Shown: in pieces, positions 1 to 10,224 of the stretch
How positions within the stretch are numbered: position 1 is the stretch's first letter
How the letters are laid out: the number at the start of each line of letters is the position of its first letter
Source: Diplodia intermedia
Taxonomy: Eukaryota; Ascomycota; Dothideomycetes; Botryosphaeriales; Botryosphaeriaceae
DNA: 64,000 bases
NCBI GenBank assembly: GCA_021495925.1
Contig: JAKEKT010000022.1
Location: forward strand, 248,001 to 312,000
Direction of reading: 5' to 3'
Notes under the pieces: model-generated
Seen by the model: only the letters and a program-made list of their open reading frames with translations
What the model was told of the DNA's origin: nothing
Databases searched by the model: none
Position numbers and translations under genes: made by a program

Positions 1-234
1 TGAGTCACTTACTTAGAAGTCTAAGTGCCTTCAAATTGTTCCCTCGGGATTCGGGGTGTGGCTAAGCTTGGTAGCGTGTGCATTCACCGCTAAGGCTGCC
101 TGAAATCCTTTTCTGCAGTACAGTCATACTTCGACGCAGACCTTAGTCCTTTTCGGAAATCATATACCCGGGTGCAGTCACTTCTAACTTTCCACTTTTC
201 CAGCCCCAACTTGGTTCCCGGACGTCACTAAACA

Positions 235-1938
235 ATGGTACAACACCAGGATGACGAGCTGATGGCGGATTTCATCCCGCTGGACGCCGGTGACACTGCT
301 CCTAGCGAGATGGAAGCCCGGCCCCACCACTCGGCCTTGAAAGATCACTTCCACGAAATGCACCCAGACATCGAGATGATGCAACACAAGTGCGTGTGTG
401 GCCGCTACTTTAAAGAGCTGAAGAACATGCGGAGCCACCAAAAAGCCACCGGCCACGGCGCCTGCGTATGCGGGGAGAACTTTTCCAGCTATCCAGAGCT
501 GCACCGCCACCGCTTTGAGGCGACGCACTTTGTGCGGTGCACCTGCGACAAGATCTTCGGATCCATGCAACATCTGTTCTCGCACCAGCGCCTGGAGGAC
601 CACTCCGGTTACCGCGACACGAAGAAGGGGTCTCTCAAGTGGACGGCGGTGGAGAGCATCACGCTCAACGAGATTCTATGTCCCTGCGGCGGGCAGATTC
701 TGGACGGCGAGGATGGCAGCAGCAGCGAAGAGCCACCACCACTCCAATGCTCCGCCTGCGGCCGCGCCTTCCGCGACGCCTACGGCCCCGCTCGCGACAC
801 GTACGAGCCATCGACAAGCGTCTTCAGCTGCTGCAACTGCGGGCTGGAGTACGACACGTGGGACGAGATGTGGCGGCACCAGCTCTTCCTGCACCACCCG
901 TGCATCGCATGCCACCGCATCTTCGTCTGCGAGACGCGGCTGATGGCCCACCAGCGGGAGACGGGCCACTGCCACTGCGCCGCCTGCGCCCAGCACTTCA
1001 TGACGCCCGACCGCCTGCGCCAGCACCTCCTCGAGCACCACCACCTGCCGCGCGCCGAGGTCTTCCAGGACGCCGCCGACGAGCGCCCGCTCCTGGACCC
1101 CTCGACGTCCGACCCCTCGACGGCGGCGGCCCCCGTCTTCAAGGGCGGCTTCAAGAGCGGCAAGAACTTCCTGCACGTCAACCTCCGCTGCCGCGTCTGC
1201 GGCTCCGACTTCACCTCGCCCAAGACGCTGCACGACCACCGCACGCGCGGCTGGCACGACCCCTTCACCTCGCTCGCCTGCCCCTTCGCCGGCGCCGGCG
1301 GCCCGTGCGAGGACGACGCGGGCGGGAGGAGCTTCCCGAGCGTGTCGGCGCTGCTGCACCACCTGGAGACGGCGCGGTGCGGGTCCGGCATCGCGCTGGC
1401 CGAGCTGAACGACGCGCTGCGCGGGCCCGCCCGCCTCGAGGCCTGCGTGCTGCCCGAGCACCGCTTCCGCGCCACCCCGCGCGACCCCTGCGCCGGCGCC
1501 CTCTCCGAGCGCGAGATCCAGGCCGTGTGCGATCAAGTGACTTCTTCTTCCTCCTCCTCCTCTGCCGTCGCCGAAGCGGGAGACGGCGGCCATGGCGACG
1601 GCGCCAACGGGAAGCTCAAGCTCAAATGCCCCTTCTGCCCCCCTTCGGTCTGGAAGACGTTCCCCACCAAGGCGCAGCTGAGGGCCCACCTCACGCACTA
1701 CAACCACACGCCGCGGTTCCTGCGGTTCCCCGACTCCGTCGTGCTGCCGCCGACCAAGTCGAGGCGCAAGACCGACTTCAACGCCTGGAGCGGGCTGGCC
1801 CACTCGCTCGAGACGCTGCTGTGCGCGGGCGAGGTCGAGGGCGTGCAGGCGGCGCTGGACGTCATCGAGGAGGCGTTGGCGGCGTTGGGCGGCATGGCCG
1901 CCGGGAGCGGGGAGGAGGCGGACATGGTGATTGACTGA
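235..1938 (+). CDS. C2H2-type multi-zinc-finger protein
   Basis: This is a single open exon of 567 aa starting at an ATG in an A/C-rich context. It carries many Cys/His finger-like units. An N-terminal group (about residues 50-125) has CVCGRYF..H..H and CVCGENF..H..H spacing. A middle group (about 165-275) includes CSACGRAF, CNCGLEY, CIACHRIF and CAACAQHF. A later group includes CRVCGSDF (about 320) and a final CPFCPPSVWKTF..H..H (about 465). Several units use C-x-C instead of C-x2-C, so not all may bind zinc classically. A run of serines near residue 437 is encoded by a TTC/TCC microsatellite. GC content rises strongly in the 3' half. The fold suggests nucleic-acid binding in the nucleus, but no specific orthologue is recognised, so the role is unknown. 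No intron is needed. Confidence 0.85.
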   Translation: MVQHQDDELMADFIPLDAGDTAPSEMEARPHHSALKDHFHEMHPDIEMMQHKCVCGRYFKELKNMRSHQKATGHGACVCGENFSSYPELHRHRFEATHFVRCTCDKIFGSMQHLFSHQRLEDHSGYRDTKKGSLKWTAVESITLNEILCPCGGQILDGEDGSSSEEPPPLQCSACGRAFRDAYGPARDTYEPSTSVFSCCNCGLEYDTWDEMWRHQLFLHHPCIACHRIFVCETRLMAHQRETGHCHCAACAQHFMTPDRLRQHLLEHHHLPRAEVFQDAADERPLLDPSTSDPSTAAAPVFKGGFKSGKNFLHVNLRCRVCGSDFTSPKTLHDHRTRGWHDPFTSLACPFAGAGGPCEDDAGGRSFPSVSALLHHLETARCGSGIALAELNDALRGPARLEACVLPEHRFRATPRDPCAGALSEREIQAVCDQVTSSSSSSSAVAEAGDGGHGDGANGKLKLKCPFCPPSVWKTFPTKAQLRAHLTHYNHTPRFLRFPDSVVLPPTKSRRKTDFNAWSGLAHSLETLLCAGEVEGVQAALDVIEEALAALGGMAAGSGEEADMVID

Positions 1939-2274
1939 TCGTTGGATGGGGGCGGTTTCCATTTGTGGGTGCTGTGTGACAGGCGTCTTATACCTTCTCG
2001 TAAAACATCATATAACTCCTCATTTCTGTTACTTCCATATTGCGGTCTCTTCTTTCGAGGGTGAAACAAGAGGGTCTCTGTTTGTTAAAAATCATTCCTA
2101 TTTTCTTCGTGGTTATTTTCTGCTCAAGTGTCACACGTAGTCGAAATTAATAATGATCCGTTTTATTTTGGTGGCCTTGTGGATATCCCCTGTTGATTTT
2201 GTTACCCCTTTCGTTGAGTATCGTAAGGGTAGAGTGCTTCACATCAAAAGATGTACCAACTCTGCCAGGCAGAA
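1939..2274. other. Convergent 3' intergenic spacer
   Basis: This AT-richer spacer separates the stop of the zinc-finger gene from the stop of the minus-strand debranchase gene. It should hold both 3' UTRs. No supported gene is visible in it. Confidence 0.6.
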
Positions 2275-4145
2275 TTATCCCCTGCCACGCCACTTGCCAC
2301 GACCACGACCATGACCGCCGCCTCGGCCACCACGTCCACGTCCACGGCCCCTGCCGCCACCGCCACCGCGACCCCTTCCGCCTCTGAAGTCGCCTCCATC
2401 CTCATCTTCTCTCGGGCCCCTCGCCATGCGCTCAGCCCTTTCCTCAGGCGTCGCGTCGAACGGAATCGGGATTTGCAGCATCTCGCAGAAAGTCTTGGTG
2501 TGCGGATTAGTGTACTCCGGCGGCTGACCATCGACATTCGCGCCGAATGCAGCATCGTAGACCGGTGCGGTGAGGGCGAAGTCATCGGGGACGGTCATCT
2601 TGCCAGGCTTGACGATGTTCTCCTCGACCCACGCCTCTTCTTGTTCGATCAACGGCCTGTAGTGCGCTTCACCTTGATCAGGGGGAACGGTGGCGGCGGG
2701 ATCACCGAACACGAGACCTTGTGCGAAGACGCGAGTGATGGCGAGCCACTCCTTGTCGTATTCTAGACGGAGTGGGCGCTGGTAAGTAGCGCCTGCGGGC
2801 TGGGTGCTGATAGGTTCGATCTCGAGGACTTGGAGAAAATCGCGCCTAGGGAGGCACTTGTCCAGCGCCAGGAACTTCGTAGTCTCGTTCTTGATCTCCT
2901 CGGGAAAGGGGAGTGCAGCCGGCTTGGAAGGCTTGGGATGAGGAGCGAAGGACGCGGGAAGCTGTGCTATTAAATCCTCTGGCACTTCTGCCGAGTCTTC
3001 TTGGGTCGCTGTAGGGGCGACCGGGTCAGTCTCGACGTCGTCCGATTCAAGGACGATCTCATCTGCGTTCGCTTGGACAGCTGTGTTAGACACGTTGTCA
3101 CCACTTGGCTTGGACTCCGTTTGCTGGACGTCCACGTCATCATCCATATCTAGGTCAATCTCGTCCTCATTCTTTTGCGGGCCGACTTCGACTTCCGGCT
3201 CCTTGGATGCACCAGCGGAGGCCTCGTTAGGTGCACTGACGGAAGCCTCGTTGGATGCACTAGCGGAAGTCTCGTTGGTGGCACTGCTCCTGTGGTCGAC
3301 GATGGCGGGATACTTGACGTGAAGATGCGCGCTGAACCAGTGGGAAGGTCGCAAGCGATCCAACGCTTGCCTGGCAGCAACACTGCCCAACTGCCCGTTC
3401 TTTGCGTCTGCCTCAAACAGGTCCTTCTTGCGCCACAGCCACTTGTAGTTGCCCATCCACTCAACACCTCTGGGCCAATCGTGGCTCAAGCCAACGTCGA
3501 CCTGCGTCCTGAGCTGCAGCAACTTCCGGGTGTCGTACTCGCGAACGTGATAGGCGCTCTTGGTGTCGTTGAAGGAATATGGAAGGCGCTCATGGTGCGG
3601 CTTGTTGTAGTTGTAGCCTTTCCATATTCCGGATAGGCCGGCAATTCTCAACGGGCCTAGGCGGACGACATTCGCAGCACCCATGTAGTAGATGTTCGGA
3701 GCAACCCAGCCGCCGTAGTACAGCTCGGACAGGTGGTTGCTCGCCTCATGGTTGCCGGCGATGAAGAGTGTAAGGTAGGGTGCCTTACGGTGTCCGGAGT
3801 AGTACTCGTGGAAGTCGCCAATCTCGCGGTACTTCTTGGGCACTGACATGCAGTTCAGGTCGAAGGCATTGCGGACTGCCTGTGAGCATAAGTATTCGCG
3901 GCTGTCTCAGTACAGGTGAAGGAGAGGCCCTACCTGGAAGTCGCCGCCAATAATGAGCAGATCGACGTCGGACCAGGCCTTAGCTTCACACGCCTTTGCG
4001 ACCGAAGCGTAGATTGAGTGGAGCGTGCCATGGCCCTGCGCAACGGATTAGGTCATTGCGATGCGCTGAGGGAGTGCGCGCGAAAACTTACACATCCTTC
4101 GACTGCAATGCGCAGCCCGCCTTTGACGAGCAGGTCGGCCGCCAT
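2275..4145 (-). CDS. dbr1: Lariat RNA debranching enzyme Dbr1
   Basis: Three exons (4092-4145, 3934-4035, 2275-3879) join in phase 0 to give about 586 aa. Dbr1 is a metallophosphoesterase that hydrolyses the 2'-5' bond of excised intron lariats in the nucleus. Visible family motifs are IAVEGCGHG at the N-terminus, LLIIGGDFQ, AFDLNCMS, AGNHEASNH, LSHDWPRGVEW and FSAHLHVKYPA. The Glu in VEGC and the His in GNHE are typical Dbr1 metal-site neighbours. The middle is acidic and Ser/Ala/Glu-rich, with two near-identical short tandem segments around 3210-3270. The last 50 residues are a Gly/Arg (RGG-like) tail, compatible with RNA binding. A start at 4145 is chosen because it places the conserved motif close to the N-terminus; an upstream in-frame ATG at 4301 exists. 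The gene is divergent from the RNase P subunit gene with only 174 bp between start codons. Confidence 0.93.
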
Positions 4146-4319
4146 TTTTGCGACTGCGGATGGGGAGGGAGGGTGGCGGAGGAGGAGAGAAGGCGCGGAG
4201 TGGAAGGTAGTTTGACGCGCAGCACGTGCGCGCGCGTCACTCGGCCGTCGCTTGAAAGATCCGCCCAGCAAAACCACGTCTTCCTCCTTCCCAACTCGCA
4301 ACCATCATCGGACGCCAAC
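4146..4319. promoter_or_regulatory. Compact bidirectional promoter dbr1 / Rpr2-type gene
   Basis: Only 174 bp separate the two divergent ATGs, so both 5' UTRs and both core promoters must lie here. No TATA box is evident. The stretch is rich in CGCG and GGAGGA motifs. Confidence 0.6.
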
Positions 4320-4973
4320 ATGGATCGGACAGCAGCAGAAACCAGAGATCTCTCTGCAAGGCTCAAGTACCTCCACGAAGCGGCCCGTGTCATAGCCCTT
4401 GCCTCCCCGGAAACCTCAGCTTTTCTGGAATCCCAATACAGCCATCTCCTGGCAGAAAACGACCTGATTCCGCCAGATTCCCGGAAGAGGGAGGTCTGTG
4501 GTGCTTGTGGGACCATTCTCATTCCCGGGATTTCATGCACCGTAACACAGGAGCAGGTCCCGCCCCGCAAGCCCAAGAAGAAAGGCAGCAAGGTTCAGAA
4601 GCCTGGGCAACCAGAATCTGGCAAAGGCTGCAAGATGAAAATCTATTCGTGCCTCCGCTGTTCAAGCAAAGCACGGCTGCAGATTCCATCGAATAAGGCG
4701 CGCATGGGCACACGGAAGCTGGCGAAGTCTCCATCGGGAGAGCCGCCGACCCCGACAACGGCGGCAATTACACAAACTCCAGCTGCAGGACCAGAGGCTG
4801 CGGCAGCTCCAGCCACCGCGCCGGCGAATCCTGCACCTGCCAATGCCAACAGCAAGAAACGAGCGAAAGCGCGCAAAGGAGGCCTTCAGGCATTGCTGGC
4901 CAACAGCAAGAAGGAAACAAACCCGTCCAAGGGCTTTGGTCTTGATCTGATGGATCTCATGCGCAGCAGCTGA
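4320..4973 (+). CDS. RNase P/MRP subunit, Rpr2/Rpp21/Snm1 family
   Basis: A 217-aa intronless protein starts at the ATG that follows an ACCATCAT-type leader. Residues about 5-65 form a helical region (ARLKYLHEAARVIA...LESQYSHLLAENDLIPP), followed by a zinc-ribbon: VCGACGTILIPG near residue 60 and IYSCLRCSSKAR near 105. This is the arrangement of the Rpr2/Rpp21/SNM1 family, zinc-binding protein subunits of RNase P (tRNA 5' leader removal) or RNase MRP (rRNA processing). A lysine-rich linker sits between the two Cys pairs. The C-terminus is an Ala/Pro-rich low-complexity stretch ending in a short Lys-rich and hydrophobic tail. Sequence alone does not separate RNase P (Rpr2) from MRP (Snm1) identity. 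A longer open frame extends upstream to 3996 but overlaps the debranchase coding region and is not supported. Confidence 0.85.
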   Translation: MDRTAAETRDLSARLKYLHEAARVIALASPETSAFLESQYSHLLAENDLIPPDSRKREVCGACGTILIPGISCTVTQEQVPPRKPKKKGSKVQKPGQPESGKGCKMKIYSCLRCSSKARLQIPSNKARMGTRKLAKSPSGEPPTPTTAAITQTPAAGPEAAAAPATAPANPAPANANSKKRAKARKGGLQALLANSKKETNPSKGFGLDLMDLMRSS

Positions 4974-5302
4974 TCAGCGGTCCCCCAGATCCCAATGGGG
5001 CCCCAGGGGGAGCATCTCATCATCATCCTGTGTAGGGCTGAGGCACGGATGGCAGCGCACGGTCCACGCCGCGGGGCAAATAATCTTCGTCACTCGCCGC
5101 CGCCTACTTTTTTTCGAGCAGCTTCTGCCGACTAAGCATCCACCGCCCCCCACGTCCTCTGACTCTTAGTTGCGCAAATACTTCTTCGCCAGTCGCACGA
5201 ATCGCCGCTTTCACGAATTTCCTAGCCACCTTTTTCCGCGCCATATACCCACAGCCGCCAGGCTTCCACGAACCGTCACCCCGCCTGCACAACATTACAA
5301 CC
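4974..5302. promoter_or_regulatory. Tandem spacer upstream of zpr1
   Basis: This region contains the 3' UTR of the Rpr2-type gene and the 5' region of zpr1. The bases just before the zpr1 ATG are C/A-rich, typical of a fungal leader. No gene is seen. Confidence 0.5.
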
Positions 5303-6831
5303 ATGTCGATTCCAGGCAAGAGTCTTGCAAAGGACCTCTTCGAGGACATGGGCCGCAAGGTCCATGAGGCCGCCTCCACCATGACCGAAGATGGCGAGCC
5401 CACCAAGGTCGTCGAGGAGATTGAGAGTTTGTGCATGAACTGCCACGACGATGTCAGCCTTCCCGGAAATTATAAGCCCACAGGAAGATGTTAACAGCGC
5501 AATAGGGTACCACCAAGCTCCTCCTCACTCGCATTCCCTTCTTCAAGGAGATCGTCATCATGTCCTTCGACTGCCCGCACTGTGGCTTCAAGAACGCCGA
5601 AATCCAACCTGCCGGAGAGATTCAGCCCCGCGGCGCCAAATATATCCTCAAGGTCGAGACGGAAGACGATCTTAACCGTCAGGTTGTGAAGAGCGACACT
5701 TGTATTTTCAGAATCGAGGATATTGATCTGGAGATCCCTCCGGGCCGCGGCCAACTAAGCAACGTCGAAGGTATTCTGAGGATGGTTCAGCAGGATCTCG
5801 ACCAGAAGCAGGAGGAGAGGAGACAGGTGGTGCCTGAGGTGGCGGACAAGATTCAGGAGGTCATGGACAATCTGCGGATGATGTACCTGGGCGACAAGTT
5901 CCCCTTCACCATCACCGTGGACGACCCGGCTGGCAACTCGTGGGTGGAGCCTTCAGTCGGCGAGACCGGCGCCAAGTTCTCGAAGCACGAGTACGCAAGA
6001 ACACCCGAGCAGAACACGGCCCTTGGCCTGGCTCCCAACGCCGAATCTTCCGCTCCGGTCGAGGCGCCCGAGCCTGCGATGCGCCCCGAATACCAAGCTA
6101 CGCAGATGTATCCTCAGGCGCCCGAGCGCCCCATGGTCAACAACGTTGATGACGAAGACATTGTGGAGAACCAGGTCTACTCATTCCCCGCCAGCTGTCC
6201 TGGCTGCACCAAGCCGTGCACGACCAACATGAAGATGGTCAACATTCCCTACTTCAAGCAGGTTGTCCTGATGTCCACCGTCTGCGAGCACTGCGGCTAC
6301 CGCAGCAACGAGGTCAAGACGGGCGGCGAGGTCCCCGAGCAGGGCCGCCGCATCACGCTCTCGGTGAGCTCCAAGGAGGATCTCTCGCGTGACATCCTCA
6401 AGTCTGAGTCGTGCGCGATGAACTGCCCGGAGCTCAGCCTGCTCGTCGAGCCCGGCACCATGGGCGGCCGCTTCACCACTGTCGAGGGCCTTCTCACCAA
6501 CATCCGTAAGGACCTACGCAGCAACATCTTCGGCGACTCGGAGGAGAAGCACGACTCGATCGACCCAGCCGCCCGCGCCAAGTGGGACGCCTTCTTCACC
6601 CAGCTCGACGACGCCATCGAGGGCCGCATCAAGTTCACTCTCGTCCTGTCCGACCCGCTCGCCAGCAGCTACGTTCAGTCTTTCTCCGCCCCCGAGCCCG
6701 ACGCGCAGATGAAGGTCGAGGATTACGAGCGCACTACCGAAGAGGAGGAGGACCTCGGCCTGCGGGACATGAAGACAGAGGGCTACGAGGAGGAGAGCAA
6801 GGAGGAGAGCAAGGAGGAGGAGCAGTCCTAA
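5303..6831 (+). CDS. zpr1: Zinc finger protein Zpr1
   Basis: Two exons (5303-5452 and 5506-6831) join in phase 0 across a 53-nt intron to give 491 aa. The protein has the duplicated ZPR1 architecture: a first C4 finger (LCMNCHDD...CPHCGFKN, about residues 46-85) split by the intron, a first beta domain, then a second C4 finger (CPGCTKPC...CEHCGYRSNEV, about 275-315) and a second beta domain. Zpr1 is a chaperone for translation elongation factor eEF1A and shuttles between cytoplasm and nucleus. Length fits the family. The C-terminal 25 residues are strongly acidic with a repeated EESKEE unit. The junction restores the conserved sequence GTTKLLLTRIPFFKEIVIMSFDCPHC (positions 5506-5583), which makes the intron call secure. 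Confidence 0.96.
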
Positions 6832-8198
6832 ACGGAAAAAGAAAGGAAGGGAAAGGTAAAGCGTATGGCACATATCAACGATTGAACATATAGGCGTTTG
6901 GTGGAAAGACAATGGTTGGTTTATTCTGATTGATATGATGAAAGATGCGGAGGTTGCATCGAGAACGATGAAAAAGCAGAGTATCCATGTTGGAGGAAAG
7001 AACAAACGATGGTGGCCTGACATTCTGTTTTCCTTTTTTGTGTTTGTTTTCCTGGATACCACGGTATCACAATTAGCATAGACTTTGAGACATGGAAGGG
7101 TAACGAAGAGGAGGAGGAAAGGCTAAAATTTCCCTTGTTCGGGCATTTGAATCATGCACATGCTTGACATGGTGCTCTTTTTCCGAATTTTTCTTTCTTC
7201 CCTCCCCCTCCCCCCTCCCCTCCCTTTCCAACGGAATGTAGGGTGATCGGTGAACTGGTGAAGCGAGAGTCTGGATCGGTCCTCCACCTTGCATGTCACT
7301 TCAAAAGTTACTCCTCATGCATGCACGCGAAGTTACGCATGCATGCAATAAGACAAAGGCGCGGACGCAGCTTGCGCGCCATCCGCAGCGGGGCACATAG
7401 CACAGATACAGTTTACAAACACACCGTTGCTGAAGCGGTGTGGCTAGCCAACGTCTTTTTTTGCGGGGACCGTCACACACAATATGCAGCTTTCCGCAAC
7501 GCATGAAAGTCAAAGGGTTGTTTCAGGCGAGAGATCTCGATTCTCGTGTGATGAAAATTTGTCTGTCTGTGAAGCCCGCGAGAGCTTGCTTTTGTAGAAT
7601 ATTCTGTCTACTGGTTTTTGCTTCATGCCTCCGAGGCAAGCAAAAGGAGGAAACCTCTCGAGTTGAGAAACCCCAGACCCCGTTTCCAGAAGGGGTAGTT
7701 GGAGTGGAAAGAAAAAGAAGAAAGAACCAGGAAGATCAACCCAATCTACTCTCAAGACGCCAATTTTCCCGGTTGTCTCTTCCATAGTGATCCCCCAAGT
7801 TCGCCGGTAAACCCCGTCAAGCACGTCGATCCTCCAGTATTGCGCCTAAAGACGTGAAAAGAAGAAATGAAACGGGAAGAAGGAGACCGATTCACTGGCG
7901 TGAGAGTTCGCGTTGGCGTTGCATGAATCGCTCAAAGCGAAGGGGCCCGTTGGCGTAGTACGCGTCGCTTTCACGACGCGTCTGGTCGTCGATGCAGCAG
8001 CAGTAGCAGCAGCAGCATTCAATGTTGCGAACAGTTGCTGAAGAGTCAGGATTATGGGCATCGCCATCAAAGCCAGAATAAAGATACTCAAAGCGATACT
8101 GATAGTCTCCCTAGCACAGTGTGTTTAGATGTGTTACATTAAAATGAAATTGGAACGGAAGGAAACGCAAATGGGGATATGGAAATGCAGCATAGCTT
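6832..8198. other. Convergent intergenic region
   Basis: This 1.4-kb stretch lies between two convergent genes and should contain their 3' UTRs. It has pyrimidine tracts near 7180-7230, GCATGCATGC palindromic bits near 7315-7345 and a CAG/CTG-type microsatellite near 7990-8016. Short open frames occur, but none has family resemblance. A possible alternative terminal exon of the RING/TRAF gene lies at about 7900-8117 and is described separately. Confidence 0.5.
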
Positions 8199-9856
8199 TC
8201 ATAATTTCGTGTCTTGGCGAGTCGTATCGCTCAACCGACGTACCGGGCGTGAGGACGAAGAGGAGGATGCGGCGAGGGCATTGGTGGGAATAAGTGGAGA
8301 AAGTGTGCCACGGGAGCTGGGACCGGCGGTAGCAGTTGAGCCAGTGGCGGCGCCCGCGGTAGTGTTGGAAGTAGAACCACCAGAAGCATTGGCAGCTGCA
8401 TTGGCACGCATCTGGGCGAGGGCATGCAGACGGGCATTGATGAGCCACTGTTGCTGACTGCGCATGGCACCAAGAGCGGCTTCGGTGCGAGCCATGTCGG
8501 TGTTGATGCGAAGGACCTCGTTGTGAAGCTGGATGTTGGTGCGTGCCTCAACCTCAGCGATCATGTTGCTCAGTCGCGAGACCTCGTTGCGCAATGTCTC
8601 GTGCTGCGCAATAAGGTCCTGGTTGTTGGAGTCTGCAAGCGGGTTCAGGTTCGTAAGATCGGCAGCACCAGGAACTTCGTAAGCCGTAGCTCCGGGCGGG
8701 AGGGCAACCATAGCCTGCAGGGCATTGAGGCCCTGCTCAAGGCACGACACCTGGCGACGAAGCTGACTGTTCTCGGCCTCAAGATCATCGTGGCGCGTCT
8801 TCATACGTTGCAGCATGGGCAGCATCTTGGCAATTGTACAGCTGCGTTTGTGTCCGTCCATCTGATCCCTCTGGCAGTTGTAGTCGCATCCAAACTCCTG
8901 GGCGGGGCAGTTGATGATTGCTTTGGGGCAATCGTTCGAGCGATGGGCGTCCATCTCCTTGCGAACAACTTCAGAGCTGCAGTCGTGGCACTCGTCCATG
9001 CGGAACGGGCAGGCCTTCAGGTGGTGCGCCTTAAGTAGAGCCTTGTCAGTCAAGAATGGAAGCGGGGATATGGTTTCCTTACCTCAAGTTCGATGACCAT
9101 CACGTGCTCCTCACAGTACTCGCAGTTGACATAGCTGTGGAGACATCCCTTGTCCAGATCTTTGGCCATCACAGGTTGGGAGCATGCACGGGCAGGACAC
9201 TCGACCAAACGGTGCTCGCAGGCGAAGTCGACATGGTCCTGGGCCTCACAGCGCTGGCCCTGCCAGTCGCAACCTTCCGCTTTGTTCGGGCATTTGACGA
9301 GCAGCTCGTCAAGCATGTTCGTGATGATTCTCGAGACTGCGCGCGGCTCCGCGTCCATGTTGAGCTCGCGGCGACAGGTCGGACAGCGCGCACCACTGCC
9401 AGGGTAGCTGTAGGATTGGCCGATGGCGTAGCGAATGTGGTTGCTCAGGCATGCGTCGCAGAACGTGTGCTCGCAGAGGAGACGCTTGGGGTTGACAAAC
9501 GGCTCCATGCAGATCAGACAGCACAAGTTCTTGTCACACGGCGCAACGAGCTCGAGTTGGTGGTATTCGACGGGTCTGGCGAAGCGGCTCTTCTGGGGCT
9601 GGGAGGCGAAGGCGCGGAGCTCCAGAGGCGAGGGGGCGCTGGGCGGGCCGCCGACGACCAGCTCGGGGTGGGAGTCCATGGCGTTCAGGTCGCGAGAGGA
9701 GATGTCGGCGTCGGGAGCGAGCGCGGTGCTGGCTTGAAGGAGCGGCGTGTCGGCGCGGCTGGAGGCGCTGGATCGACGGCTGTCATCGGCCATGGCGGCG
9801 GGGCGCTCTCGTCGGGGAGGCGTCTCTGGAGGGGGAGCGAGCGGGTAGACCGTCAC
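8199..9856 (-). CDS. RING plus TRAF-type zinc-finger protein
   Basis: Two exons (9083-9856 and 8199-9041) join in phase 0 across a 41-nt intron to give about 538 aa. A RING finger (CLICMEPF..CEHTFCDACLSNHI..CPTCRREL, about residues 115-170) is followed by TRAF-type CCHC fingers (CPNKAEGCDWQGQRCEAQDHVDFACEHRLVEC and onward, about 190-340). A predicted coiled coil follows (about 345-460), then a Ser/Thr/Ala-rich tail ending RQDTKL. RING-TRAF proteins of this kind are usually E3 ubiquitin ligases or adaptors; substrate and pathway cannot be told from sequence. No MATH domain is present. A second in-frame ATG at 9793 (MADDSRR) is an equally good start. A consensus donor (GTACGT) in the last exon could splice to a downstream exon and change the C-terminus. 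Confidence 0.85.
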
Positions 9857-10224
9857 GGCAGCGGCGTCGGCTTTGCCCGGGCTTTGGGCATTATATGCGA
9901 GCAGGCGGGCGGTGACGGGGTCGCACGAGCGAGGAATGCGTCGGTCGAGTAGGTTTCTTGCTGGAACTTGACGAGCTGCGGGCGGGCGGATCCGGGGCTA
10001 GCGCGCGCGGGCCGTGCGCACCTCCGACTGTCTCACAGCGGGCCACAGCGGGCGCCGCGCAACGACCGCCTGAGCAACGCGCAGCCCGCGAAGCCCTGCG
10101 AGCCGCCGATTCTGCTGCAACATTCCAACCGTCCCGCGTCGCCTCCCTCTCCCACCACACTGCCGAGCCCAGGCGCCCGCCCGCAATCCCTCCGCCACTG
10201 CCGGCCCCCAGTCCAGCAGCCACA
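9857..10224. promoter_or_regulatory. Bidirectional promoter, RING/TRAF gene and syn8
   Basis: This GC-rich stretch separates two divergent starts, 368 bp from the longer RING/TRAF start or 431 bp from the shorter one. No TATA box is evident. The bases before the + strand ATG are CAGCCACA, a good fungal initiation context. Confidence 0.5.

Noticed and set aside
676..1962. 428-aa antisense frame over the zinc-finger gene
   Set aside because: It is a shadow of strong GC codon bias in the sense gene, with Ala/Arg/Val-rich composition.
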